Both the position numbers and the translations under genes were made by a program. The notes under the pieces are model-generated. The model was given only the letters and a program-made list of their open reading frames with translations, had not been told where the DNA came from and searched no databases. DNA of 33,180 bases from a virus. This document shows, one piece after another, positions 24,377 through 31,324 of the stretch. Positions within the stretch are counted from its first letter, which is position 1. The number at the start of each line of letters is the position of its first letter. The DNA lies in IMG/VR virus record IMGVR_UViG_3300014497_000285, positions 1 through 33,180 of that record. One strand, given 5' to 3'.

Positions 24377-24613
24377 CTATCGAACGTTCTCGCGCAGCCA
24401 AGTTGCGAGCGAAGGCCACTCGACACGTTTTTCGTTTGGCGTGTAGGGATTGGCCTCCCAACAGACCATTGCCTCCCTATGATCACTGTCTTTGTGAACA
24501 AGCGTCCCAAAACTGTCTTTCCATCTGACCTCGAACGAGGCTCCGCAATCGATAATCTTCAAGTCTGGCAGATCTGAACAGTATTGCTCTAATCGCTCTT
24601 GCACCTTATGCAT
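24377..24613 (-). CDS. hypothetical protein, leftward accessory gene 4
   Basis: This 78-residue protein (MHKVQERLEQYCSDLPDLK, later VRWKDSF and a C-terminal WPSLATWLRENVR) is not recognised. GAGGA lies 6 bases before the ATG. The composition is less G+C-rich than the phage genes. It lies directly after D on the opposite strand and has a copy of the shared 15-bp element 40 bases upstream. Confidence 0.55.
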   Translation of the reverse strand: MHKVQERLEQYCSDLPDLKIIDCGASFEVRWKDSFGTLVHKDSDHREAMVCWEANPYTPNEKRVEWPSLATWLRENVR

Positions 24614-24652
24614 GGTAGTCCTCGATATCTGGAGCGCATAAGCGTTCGCTGG

Positions 24653-24667
24653 GTCCGCTTTTGGCCG
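24653..24667 (-). repeat. 15-bp shared element, copy 1
   Basis: On the leftward strand it reads CGGCCAAAAGCGGAC and lies 40 bases before the gene starting at 24613. It differs from copy 2 at two positions and from copy 3 at one. Confidence 0.6.
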
Positions 24668-24690
24668 ATAAGAGTCTTGAAGGTAGCCAC

Positions 24691-24996
24691 CTACTCAGAA
24701 AGAACTTTTCCTGTGCCGACGATCTTCGCGCCCTCTAATACTTCGAATACTACCCCAGGAATGAGGGGCGAATAGTCTACACTGGACTGATAAACAAGGA
24801 CTGCCTCCGCGTTCGCGGCGGTTCCAGGCATAACACCGCCTAGGGGGCCATTCAACAGCACGACTCCCAAATAATCACCCTGAGCGACACGAAGGTGTGG
24901 ACGATAAATGCCCGAACAAAGGTCAGTCGCAGTTGCGCGGCCACCATCCTGAGGGGCTTTAAAGTCAATCTGAACCCGAACGCTGTGCTTTTTCAT
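24691..24996 (-). CDS. stand-alone EF-Tu domain III-like protein
   Basis: The 101-residue protein resembles the C-terminal beta-barrel (domain III) of elongation factor Tu, without the GTPase domain. Landmarks align in order: VRVQIDFKAPQDGGR, with EF-Tu-like GGR; GIYRPHLRV, as in EF-Tu GYRPQFYFR; VMPGTAANAEAVLV, as in VMPGDN; then PLIPGVVFEVLEGAKIVGTG, as in EEGLRFAIREGGRTVGAG. I chose ATG 24996 because GGAAAG precedes it and the longer frame would translate the repeated intergenic element. Domain III in EF-Tu contacts tRNA and EF-Ts. A decoy or regulator of EF-Tu, which is a target in several phage-exclusion systems, is conceivable but unproven. Confidence 0.7.
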   Translation of the reverse strand: MKKHSVRVQIDFKAPQDGGRATATDLCSGIYRPHLRVAQGDYLGVVLLNGPLGGVMPGTAANAEAVLVYQSSVDYSPLIPGVVFEVLEGAKIVGTGKVLSE

Positions 24997-25019
24997 TGTG
25001 TTCTTTCCAGTTGAACTTT

Positions 25020-25034
25020 GTCCGCTCCTGGCCG
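25020..25034 (-). repeat. 15-bp shared element, copy 2
   Basis: On the leftward strand it reads CGGCCAGGAGCGGAC and lies 24 bases before the start of the EF-Tu-domain-III-like gene. A CCGGCCTTTCGGCC stretch beside it can form a small hairpin. Confidence 0.6.
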
Positions 25035-25174
25035 AACCCGGCCTTTCGGCCCAGGATAGCAGGTTACCAGGGTGAAAATCTAGCGGCTGCATCGGCAGAC
25101 TGAATTAGCCCTAAAAGTGCCCTTTGTCAGTGGCAAGAACGGTCCGACGTGCGAATCCTCTGTGCCGATCTCAC

Positions 25175-25609
25175 CTAAAAGCCAGTGGCTCGTTCCAGGC
25201 AAAGCGAATCGAATCGAGAGGAGCCTTCGCCAGTAAGCTGCTCTATCAAAAGATCATCGAGGTCTTGGAGGAAACGTTTGGAGTCAAAGTCCTTGATCCG
25301 CCGCTTTTCCAGCACTTTCCTAACCTGAGTCATAAGTTGTTCATAGAGTGTAGCGCGGCGTTCACGATGCTTCGCTTTCACAAAAAAAGGGAGATCCAGC
25401 ATCACGTCGATGTAGAGTGTCCTTGTCGCGGTCACAAGTCTCACGCGCTGTTTGAATTCAAGGGCTGGGTCGCGGCAAATGGCCGCAAGCGTAAGTTTGG
25501 ACAAGCCAGGGCCGTAATCGGCATCGATTAGCGAGTTGAAATCTACAACACGCATTGCATGGTCGAGCTTCGATTCCCAATTCATGTCGGCAAGCAAATT
25601 TACGTTCAT
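25175..25609 (-). CDS. hypothetical protein, leftward accessory gene 2 (immunity-protein-like)
   Basis: The 144-residue protein (MNVNLLADMNWESKLDHAMR, then an alternating polar/hydrophobic fold with LYIDVMLDLPFFVKAKHRE and a C-terminal helical DFDSKRFLQDLDDLLIEQL) is soluble, with no signal or membrane segment. The pattern recalls immunity proteins of polymorphic toxin systems, but I cannot assign a family. I chose the ATG at 25609 because the longer frame, from 25720, would run through the intergenic 15-bp element. No toxin gene is nearby. Confidence 0.55.
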   Translation of the reverse strand: MNVNLLADMNWESKLDHAMRVVDFNSLIDADYGPGLSKLTLAAICRDPALEFKQRVRLVTATRTLYIDVMLDLPFFVKAKHRERRATLYEQLMTQVRKVLEKRRIKDFDSKRFLQDLDDLLIEQLTGEGSSRFDSLCLERATGF

Positions 25610-25636
25610 CGTATCGTTTTGGTTGATGAAGGGACA

Positions 25637-25651
25637 GTCCGCTCTTGGCCG
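25637..25651 (-). repeat. 15-bp shared element, copy 3
   Basis: On the leftward strand it reads CGGCCAAGAGCGGAC and lies 28 bases before the gene starting at 25609. All three copies occupy the same place in front of leftward genes. Confidence 0.6.
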
Positions 25652-25731
25652 GTTTCCGCCGTTGCCAGGTTCTGCCCCAGTGCGGACGTTGGAAGTGAGC
25701 CATGACAACGGGGGGCGCATCTACCCGCTGT

Positions 25732-26112
25732 TCATTTGGAATTGATTTGATGGCGAATGACTTCGCCATGATGGCTTACGTAAATGTTCGTCTGGCCGCC
25801 AAACTGGCTTTGACACGCACCAACATCCCATCCCTCTGCAGTAAGACATAGTGAAAAAGCGGGCTTCCAACTTAGGTCATTTTTCAAAGCGTATTCCTTG
25901 GCGGCGGCCATTGCGATCAACGGATCGACGAAACCAAGCTGCGGTACAAGATCGCCGGTCTGAGCACTTATTCGAACCACGCATTCGCTCTCCGCATGAA
26001 CTTGCCATTCCCCCTCATCTAAGGAAATCCAGAATGGTGGGCGCCACTGCCAACCACGGTCATGTGCTGCAATGCGCGCGATTTTAAATGCTTCGAACTC
26101 GTCAATATTCAT
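25732..26112 (-). CDS. hypothetical protein with an internal duplication, leftward accessory gene 1
   Basis: This 126-residue soluble protein consists of two similar halves: WQWRPPFWISLDEGEWQVHA (about 21-40) followed by VRISAQTGDLV, and LSWKPAFSLCLTAEGWDVGA (about 80-99) followed by IYVSHHGEVI. Each half therefore has a W.(P)(P/A)F.....EGW..... core and a beta-hairpin ending in a small turn. Family unknown; immunity-type function is a guess from its neighbours. The ribosome site is weak. Confidence 0.55.
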   Translation of the reverse strand: MNIDEFEAFKIARIAAHDRGWQWRPPFWISLDEGEWQVHAESECVVRISAQTGDLVPQLGFVDPLIAMAAAKEYALKNDLSWKPAFSLCLTAEGWDVGACQSQFGGQTNIYVSHHGEVIRHQINSK

Positions 26113-26240
26113 TGTCGTCTGCTTTAAGGGAATTCAGCGTACAGTTTGGCGCTACCATCATGCATCAGATCGTTATGCGTAGTATGCAGATAAAACAAGT
26201 AGCAATTACAATATGCATAAGAAGGTAAATCATTTGCAGA

Positions 26241-26684
26241 CTATTTTTCCTTTTTTCGTCCGCTGCCGGCCACATTAAAAGTCTGCGGCCCAATAATATT
26301 CCCCACGAAATTTTGCCCAATCTTGCCATGGGTTTCAACGTGCGGGGCATTCCCTGCTTGGGATGCTGGGGGCGTTGGCGAGCGCATGCCGCCAATCATC
26401 CCAAGTACGCCGGCTTTCCCGCGAACGTCCATACTTCGATAGCCATCCAACAATTCGCGCTCATCCGAGGTAACGGCTGATTGCAATCTCTCACCCGTAA
26501 GTATGTAGTGGACATCGACTCCGATCCCAGCCAACGCTCGTAAGTAAAGCGCATCCGGGGCGCGCTCGTCTTGCTCATACAGCGTTTGTGCGCGTCGCTT
26601 CAGCCCGCCAACGGCAGCAAAATCCTCTTGATTCATGCCTAACCGCTGACGCTCTTCTTTTAGTATTTCACCAATTGATCTCAT
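26241..26684 (-). CDS. XRE-family phage repressor (C-like)
   Basis: The 147-residue protein has an N-terminal helix-turn-helix (about 5-65: GEILKEERQRLGMNQEDFAA, then LYEQDERAPDALYLRAL and YILTGE). After it comes a linker with GKIGQNFVGNIIGPQTFNV near the C terminus, probably for multimerisation. No self-cleavage protease domain is present, so induction should not be by RecA-stimulated autolysis; anti-repression is more likely. It is divergent from the early operon across an 82-base switch region containing palindromes, and should maintain lysogeny. Confidence 0.85.
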   Translation of the reverse strand: MRSIGEILKEERQRLGMNQEDFAAVGGLKRRAQTLYEQDERAPDALYLRALAGIGVDVHYILTGERLQSAVTSDERELLDGYRSMDVRGKAGVLGMIGGMRSPTPPASQAGNAPHVETHGKIGQNFVGNIIGPQTFNVAGSGRKKEK

Positions 26685-26701
26685 TTGTGCGCAAATTCTT
26701 C

Positions 26702-26731
26702 TTTACAATGCTCTCATTTGAGAGCTATAGT
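26702..26731 (+). promoter_or_regulatory. early rightward promoter
   Basis: TTTACA at 26702-26707 and TATAGT at 26726-26731 are separated by 18 bases (or CTATAG with 17). It reads into the early operon starting at 26767 and contains the operator palindrome in its spacer. Confidence 0.65.
26710..26725. promoter_or_regulatory. operator palindrome (7-2-7)
   Basis: GCTCTCA and TGAGAGC are perfect inverted repeats around TT, lying between the -35 and -10 of the early promoter. Binding by the divergent repressor would block that promoter. A less perfect ATTTG/CAAAT pair at 26683-26696 overlaps the repressor start. Confidence 0.65.
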
Positions 26732-26747
26732 TATGCCATACCATAGC
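26724..26747. promoter_or_regulatory. second inverted repeat of the switch region
   Basis: GCTATAG and CCATAGC, with one mismatch, are separated by 10 bases and overlap the -10 of the early promoter. The heptamer CCATAGC also forms the late dyad at 4687-4707. It may be a second control-protein site. Confidence 0.4.
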
Positions 26748-26766
26748 GATTACAGATCATAACATT

Positions 26767-26970
26767 ATGAAAAACGTATCCATAGCGAGGCGCACTGCCA
26801 AGGGCGTCACGACCAAGCCCCTTGGCGTCCGTCTGACATCTGACGAGGTAGCTGAAGTTGAAGGCTGCGCAGAGAAACTTGAACGCTCCCGCGCGTGGTT
26901 TCTCCGCTTCCTGATCCTGCGCGGCCTCGCCGATTACAAGCGCGAACTCGCTTCCAAATCCATTCACTAA
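26767..26970 (+). CDS. ribbon-helix-helix-like early regulator
   Basis: The 67-residue protein has a short basic N terminus, then a beta-strand and two helices (KPLGVRLTSDEVAEVEGCAE, RSRAWFLRFLILRGL), the pattern of ribbon-helix-helix DNA-binding proteins. It is the first gene after the early promoter, where P2 has cox, so it may repress the repressor's promoter. Only a weak ribosome site is seen. Confidence 0.65.
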   Translation: MKNVSIARRTAKGVTTKPLGVRLTSDEVAEVEGCAEKLERSRAWFLRFLILRGLADYKRELASKSIH

Positions 26971-26980
26971 GGACAACGTC

Positions 26981-27184
26981 ATGTACCCCGATGCAAAACG
27001 TATCCGCAGCCACCGCGTCATGCTGCGCCTGGACGATTATGAGCATCAGCTCGTTTCCTCGATCGCCAACTACCAGGGTGAAGAGCTTGCGGTGCTGGTG
27101 CGCCAGATCGTGATGCGTGAAGCCCTGGCCGTGATCGCCTTGGATGACGCCACCATCGACAGCGTACAGCGTCGCAGCGTTTAA
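26981..27184 (+). CDS. small early protein, possibly ribbon-helix-helix
   Basis: This 67-residue protein contains SHRVMLRLDDYEHQLVSSIA followed by ELAVLVRQIVMREAL, again a strand-helix-helix pattern like Arc/CopG proteins. It follows the previous gene by 10 bases and has AAGGA ahead of its start. Function unknown. Confidence 0.55.
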   Translation: MYPDAKRIRSHRVMLRLDDYEHQLVSSIANYQGEELAVLVRQIVMREALAVIALDDATIDSVQRRSV

Positions 27185-27221
27185 ACCGAGTCACTTTTGA
27201 GCAACTCTAAAGTTCCAGAAA

Positions 27222-27410
27222 ATGCCAGACCATCAAATTAACCTCAATGACGAAGAGCGCGCAGTGCTGGAACTCGTGCGCCAACGCCAGGGGCTGGCAA
27301 GTATCGATCAGGCGGCCGAATGGCTCGTCAAGTCGCGCTTACGCAAGCAGTCGAAAAACATGACAGGTCGCGGTCGCGCCCTGTACCAAGTGGAAAGAAA
27401 GCTGAAATGA
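27222..27410 (+). CDS. small early protein, hypothetical
   Basis: The 62-residue protein (MPDHQINLNDEERAVLELVR, then GLASIDQAAEWLVKSRLRKQ) looks like a short DNA-binding or toxin-antitoxin-like helical protein. Its stop codon overlaps the ATG of the Ogr gene (ATGA), so the two are translationally coupled. Confidence 0.6.
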   Translation: MPDHQINLNDEERAVLELVRQRQGLASIDQAAEWLVKSRLRKQSKNMTGRGRALYQVERKLK

Positions 27411-27670
27411 GAGTCATCGGCCTGCCCTGCCCGCATTGCGAATACACCGTCCGCGCCGTCAAGAGCCGCATGATGTCCGCCATGTTCAAGGAAATCACCT
27501 ACATGTGCCAGAACCCGGACTGCGGGCACTCCTTCGTGGCTGGCCTGGAAGTACTGCGCACCCTCTCGCTGTCCGCCATGCCCAAGCCCGATATCCGCAT
27601 CCCGATGTCCCAGCATGCGCGCACGGCAGCCACCAGCCAGCTGGCCCTGGACCTGACGGCGGGCTGCTGA
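27407..27670 (+). CDS. ogr: late gene activator, Ogr/Delta-type zinc finger
   Basis: This 87-residue protein carries the exact Ogr/Delta cysteine pattern C-x2-C-x22-C-x4-C at C8, C11, C34 and C39 (CPHC ... CQNPDC). P2 Ogr (72 residues) binds the host RNA polymerase alpha subunit and activates the late promoters. In P2 it lies after D; here it is in the early operon near the repressor. ATG 27407 overlaps the preceding stop. Confidence 0.88.
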   Translation: MRVIGLPCPHCEYTVRAVKSRMMSAMFKEITYMCQNPDCGHSFVAGLEVLRTLSLSAMPKPDIRIPMSQHARTAATSQLALDLTAGC

Positions 27671-27790
27671 TGACTATCCCGATCCTCGCGCCGCCGTAGC
27701 CCGGCCGCCGTAATTCCCCTCTTTTGCTGTGCCCTGCTGCGCTCCCTTTTGAGCGTGCGGGATTCGTTCAACCTGAAATAAGGAAAACCG

Positions 27791-28210
27791 ATGGAAAACA
27801 CGCTGCACGCCACCCGCCACGCCGACATCCCGGAAATGCCGAAACCGGGCCGTCCGGCCCTTGAAAAATGCGTCGTGCCTGTCGCGCCAACCTGTTTCCT
27901 GTTGCTGGCCAATGCTCAGACCCGCACCCGCACTCCTGACAGCATTGCCGTGCTGTCCGACTATCTCCGCGAGATCGTCAAGACCTATCACGCCTACGGT
28001 GCGGCCAATCTGACCTTCATCATCAGTGATCTGCAGGCGCTGCAGCATGGCGGCTTCTTCTTGCCCGACAGCCAGCGCGCCCTGGTAGGTGGCTTGCCCA
28101 TCGAACTGCGCTACCTGTTCGCCAGCGAATCCGGCGTCGTGCAATGCACTAGCTCGTCGCGCACGCTGACTTACTGGGCCAAGTATTTTGCCAAGGAAGG
28201 AGCGCTCTAA
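27791..28210 (+). CDS. hypothetical early phage protein
   Basis: The 139-residue protein (MENTLHATRHADIPEMPKPG, then LSDYLREIVKTYHAYGA and C-terminal YWAKYFAKEGAL) is unrecognised and soluble. A good AAGGA ribosome site precedes it. The 120 bases before it are non-coding and hold only a weak hairpin (CGCTC/GAGCG). The stop overlaps the next small gene (TAATG). Confidence 0.65.
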   Translation: MENTLHATRHADIPEMPKPGRPALEKCVVPVAPTCFLLLANAQTRTRTPDSIAVLSDYLREIVKTYHAYGAANLTFIISDLQALQHGGFFLPDSQRALVGGLPIELRYLFASESGVVQCTSSSRTLTYWAKYFAKEGAL

Positions 28211-28308
28211 TGCTGCGACTGGCCAAGACCTGCGGCATCTGGCTGCTGTCGCTCCTGATCGTCATTACCCCTGACTTTCTGCGGGCCATCGGCGCCATCA
28301 AGGACTGA
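28210..28308 (+). CDS. 32-residue single-span membrane peptide
   Basis: Its ATG overlaps the previous stop codon (TAATG), and it codes MLRLAKTCGIWLLSLLIVIT then PDFLRAIGAIKD: a short basic N terminus, one hydrophobic segment (about 9-19) and an amphipathic tail. The 3-base gap to the next ATG and the coupled start suggest it is translated. No function known. Confidence 0.5.
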   Translation: MLRLAKTCGIWLLSLLIVITPDFLRAIGAIKD

Positions 28309-28311
28309 ACC

Positions 28312-28665
28312 ATGCCGGCGTCCCTTATTGACAATCACCTGTCCTTCCAGCCTGCCGCCGAGATTCTGGCCGCGCGCGACAAGGACATGCCCACGCCACC
28401 AGGCGCCGGGCATGCGCTGGCCGCCATCGCCGAAGCCAAGGCCCAGCTACGCAGCATCAAGCCGCGCAACCTGGCGCCCTTCATAGCCCAGGCCTGGGGA
28501 TTGTCGCCGCGTGGCGCCCGCCGTTCCGTGCTGATCGCCGCCGGCATGGACGCCGACCGCTGGGAATCGCCCATCCACTCATTTACCGAGGAAGAGCGTA
28601 TCGCGCTGCGCGCCGCCACCTCTGCCGCTATCCGTGTGTACGAAAGACTGTTGAATGCAATCTAA
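28312..28665 (+). CDS. hypothetical early phage protein
   Basis: The 117-residue helical protein (MPASLIDNHLSFQPAAEILA, later FIAQAWGLSPRGARRSVLIA and TEEERIALRAATSAAIRVYE) is unrecognised; the middle looks like a small DNA-binding helix pair. It overlaps gene A by 11 bases, so it is coupled to replication. Confidence 0.6.
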   Translation: MPASLIDNHLSFQPAAEILAARDKDMPTPPGAGHALAAIAEAKAQLRSIKPRNLAPFIAQAWGLSPRGARRSVLIAAGMDADRWESPIHSFTEEERIALRAATSAAIRVYERLLNAI

Positions 28666-30493
28666 ACAAATCCTGCTGCCCGACGCCCAGCGTCACGAAG
28701 CCTTCTTGCGATCCGCCCAGTTTGCGCCCGAGCTGGCCCGCATTCCGTTCAAGTGGCGCAACCGCGTCATCACGGCCGCCATGGCAAAAATGGTCTGGTC
28801 GTCCTGGTACAAAGTCTATGAGTCCATCGCCACCAGCTTTGTGCGCGAGTTCGCCGAACAGTATGTGCCGGCCGGCGTTGACCTGTCGCAAAGCGATGCC
28901 GATATCGTGACCACCGCCGAGCGCGCGGCAGCCGGCGTGACCAAAATGCTGTGGATGGCCTTGTCCGACACGCACGCCCTACAGATCATGGAAAGTGAAT
29001 GCGCCTCGTATGGCATCGATCTGCCCGAGTTCGACACGCTGGCCGACACCATCGCCCGCCTGGTGGATGCCCGCTGGTGGCGCCGCCAACTGCGCAAACG
29101 CGTCAAGCGCGCCTTTGAAGCGGGCAATATCCGCCTGGGCTATGTGAACTATCGCGGCGAACCCTACGCCAGCAACGACGCCGTGCTGTCGCGCCTGGCG
29201 CAGAACCGGCGCAACGCGGCGGCGCTGGCCGCCACCTTGGTGCAAAACGAGAACGGCCAACAATTCAGCATCGCCGAGCTGGCCGAGAAAACGACCGCGA
29301 ATAAAGCCATCCGGCGCGGCGAGCTGATGCTGCGCATCAACGGTTTTGAACAGATCGCCCGCGAGTGCGGCGACCAGGGCATTTTCATCACCTGGACGTG
29401 TCCATCACGCTTTCACGCCATGCAGCACAGCGGCAAGCCCAACGACAAGTTCGACGGCTCCACGCCGCGCGAAGCCAATGCCTACCTGGGCAAAATGACA
29501 TCGCTGTGCCGTTCCGCACTGGCGCGCCGGGGCATCGGCCTATACGGTTTCCGTATCGCCGAACCGCATCACGATGGCTGTCCGCATTGGCATTTGCTGC
29601 TGTTCGTGCGCCCGACCGCGAAATACAAGACGGCCCACCTGCGGGACGTGGCGGGCCGCGCCATCCGCATCATGAAGCGCTACGCCTGGCGCGTGGACCG
29701 TGGCGAACCGGGCGCCTTCGCGCGCCGCTTGGACGTGAAACGCATCGACTGGGCCAAGGGCAGTGCCGCCGGCTACATCGCCAAGTACGTGGCCAAGAAC
29801 ATCGACGGCGTGGCCGAGCACAAGACGAAAGAAGGCTATGTCGTCACGGCCGACACCGAAGGCGATGTCGAGCTGACGCCATCGGCGCGCGTCGAGTCTT
29901 GGGCCGCGTGCTGGGGCATCCGTCAATTCCAGCAATGGGGCGGCGCGCCCGTCACCGTCTGGCGCGAACTGCGCCGCATCGAGGAAAGCATGCTCAACGA
30001 AGCCCCGGCCGCCATGCGCCGCGCCTGGGACGCCGTGCAAAAGATCGACGGCGAAAAACGCGCCTGCTGGGCCGAATATCTGCGCGCCCAGGGCGGCGCC
30101 CTGGTGCCGCGCAAGGAGCTGGTCGTCACGCTGGCCAAGGATGAAAAAACCGTCATCGGCCGCTACGGGGAAACGCTGCGCACCACGCCCTACGGCGTGC
30201 GCTGCAGCGACCTCATTGGCGTGGTCTTCAAGTCCGTGCGCCATACGTGGACGCCGGTACAGGCCACAGGCGCTCGCGCGGTGGCTGTTGGGGTTGCCGT
30301 TCCTCGGACTCGTGTAAATAACTGTACGCACCCCGACCGCCCTGCCCCGGCCACGCCGCCGGCGGCGCCCGTGCCCAATCTGTCCGACGAGGCAAAAGCA
30401 GCACTGATTGCCGCCTGGGCGGCCGTCAACGCCTGCCCGTATCCCCGGATGATCGTCCCCGACAACCCACCCCATGAAGGAAATGGCACATGA
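28655..30493 (+). CDS. A: replication endonuclease (P2 gpA-like rolling-circle initiator)
   Basis: The 612-residue protein nicks its origin and stays bound to the 5' end to start rolling-circle replication. The HUH motif is H311-W-H313 (GCPHWHLLLF) and the paired catalytic tyrosines are Y374 and Y378 (GYIAKYVAKNIDG), as in P2 gpA (Y-x3-Y). It is shorter than P2 gpA (761), mainly in the C-terminal part, which ends proline-rich (APATPPAAPVP). The P2 origin lies within A; I could not locate it here. It overlaps the genes on both sides. Confidence 0.95.
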   Translation: MQSKQILLPDAQRHEAFLRSAQFAPELARIPFKWRNRVITAAMAKMVWSSWYKVYESIATSFVREFAEQYVPAGVDLSQSDADIVTTAERAAAGVTKMLWMALSDTHALQIMESECASYGIDLPEFDTLADTIARLVDARWWRRQLRKRVKRAFEAGNIRLGYVNYRGEPYASNDAVLSRLAQNRRNAAALAATLVQNENGQQFSIAELAEKTTANKAIRRGELMLRINGFEQIARECGDQGIFITWTCPSRFHAMQHSGKPNDKFDGSTPREANAYLGKMTSLCRSALARRGIGLYGFRIAEPHHDGCPHWHLLLFVRPTAKYKTAHLRDVAGRAIRIMKRYAWRVDRGEPGAFARRLDVKRIDWAKGSAAGYIAKYVAKNIDGVAEHKTKEGYVVTADTEGDVELTPSARVESWAACWGIRQFQQWGGAPVTVWRELRRIEESMLNEAPAAMRRAWDAVQKIDGEKRACWAEYLRAQGGALVPRKELVVTLAKDEKTVIGRYGETLRTTPYGVRCSDLIGVVFKSVRHTWTPVQATGARAVAVGVAVPRTRVNNCTHPDRPAPATPPAAPVPNLSDEAKAALIAAWAAVNACPYPRMIVPDNPPHEGNGT

Positions 30494-30642
30494 GCACCTA
30501 TGCCGTGATCGTTCGCACGCAAACCGAACGCTTTGAATTTTTTGAGGTTGCCGCTTCCAGCGGCGACGTGATCGACGCTGCCATCGACCGCTACGGCGTA
30601 TGTGGCGTTACCGCCAAACTGAAAGGAAAACCGGAATGCTGA
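30490..30642 (+). CDS. 50-residue early phage protein
   Basis: ATGA couples it to gene A. The product reads MSTYAVIVRTQTERFEFFEV then AASSGDVIDAAIDRYGVCGV and ends in GKPEC; one beta-rich half, one helix. It overlaps the next gene by 7 bases. Unrecognised, but the start coupling and family-like small size support it. Confidence 0.55.
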   Translation: MSTYAVIVRTQTERFEFFEVAASSGDVIDAAIDRYGVCGVTAKLKGKPEC

Positions 30643-31031
30643 ACACTTTGACAATATCCAACAACCAGGCCGACGAGGCCCGCAATGCACTGAAGCAGCG
30701 TAGAGCCTATCTGTCCGGATTACGGTCTTCCGACGATGTGAAAATCGCTCTGCAACTTGAGATGATTGCCGACGTAGATGCGTCGCTGGCCCTCCTTGAC
30801 ATCCCTGGCAGGAAGAAATGCAACGAACACACTGTCGCGGTAGGTGACCGCGTGAGTTTCGACAGCGACGAGGGCTACCAGGCCGGCACCGTCAGCGACC
30901 TGCGCCGCGACGTGGGCAATGGCGAGCTGCACGCCTGGGTAGAACTGGACCACCAGTGGCCTGGCATGTTCCGCGCGGTGCCACTGTCGGCCATCGTTTT
31001 CATCCGCCCTGCCCTGTTGGTGGCCGCATGA
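30636..31031 (+). CDS. hypothetical early phage protein
   Basis: The 131-residue protein has a helical N-terminal half (QADEARNALKQRRAYL) and a beta-rich C-terminal half (VAVGDRVSFDSDEGYQAGTV, HAWVELDHQWPGMFRAVPLS) that looks like a small SH3- or KOW-type barrel. ATG 30636 follows AAGGAAAACC. The stop overlaps the next start (ATGA). Confidence 0.6.
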   Translation: MLNTLTISNNQADEARNALKQRRAYLSGLRSSDDVKIALQLEMIADVDASLALLDIPGRKKCNEHTVAVGDRVSFDSDEGYQAGTVSDLRRDVGNGELHAWVELDHQWPGMFRAVPLSAIVFIRPALLVAA

Positions 31032-31321
31032 ACGATACCGCAACGCTCGACATGTTCCCGCCAGAGGTTCGCGCACCGCGTAAACCAATCACCAGCGCAG
31101 ATCCTGAGGCGGCACGCGTGCTGCGCGCACAGAAGCTGGCTGAGAAACACGAGGCGAAGCGCTGGGTAGTGGTGGAGAACCCTGGAACGGTGGACGAATA
31201 CGTTTGGGACCATTGCAGGTGCAGCACGTACCGCGAGGCATTGGCGATGGGTAGCGACTGCGGCGTGAGATTCGATGTGATGTTCAGACTGCCAGACGGC
31301 GGTTTGACCACGGAGTTTTAA
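31028..31321 (+). CDS. hypothetical early phage protein
   Basis: The 97-residue protein (MNDTATLDMFPPEVRAPRKP, then VVENPGTVDEYVWDHCRCST) is unrecognised. The beta-rich C terminus ends FRLPDGGLTTEF. It overlaps the preceding gene by 4 bases and is followed by the next gene after 3 bases. Confidence 0.6.
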   Translation: MNDTATLDMFPPEVRAPRKPITSADPEAARVLRAQKLAEKHEAKRWVVVENPGTVDEYVWDHCRCSTYREALAMGSDCGVRFDVMFRLPDGGLTTEF

Positions 31322-31324
31322 GCC

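Noticed and set aside
25124-25531. Rightward open frame (135 codons) in the accessory block
   Set aside because: It is antisense to the 144-residue leftward protein, which has better composition and the shared upstream element. Possible but unsupported.
27670-27699. Nine-codon open frame after the Ogr gene
   Set aside because: It overlaps the Ogr stop codon (ATGA-like) but is far too short and has no recognisable product.
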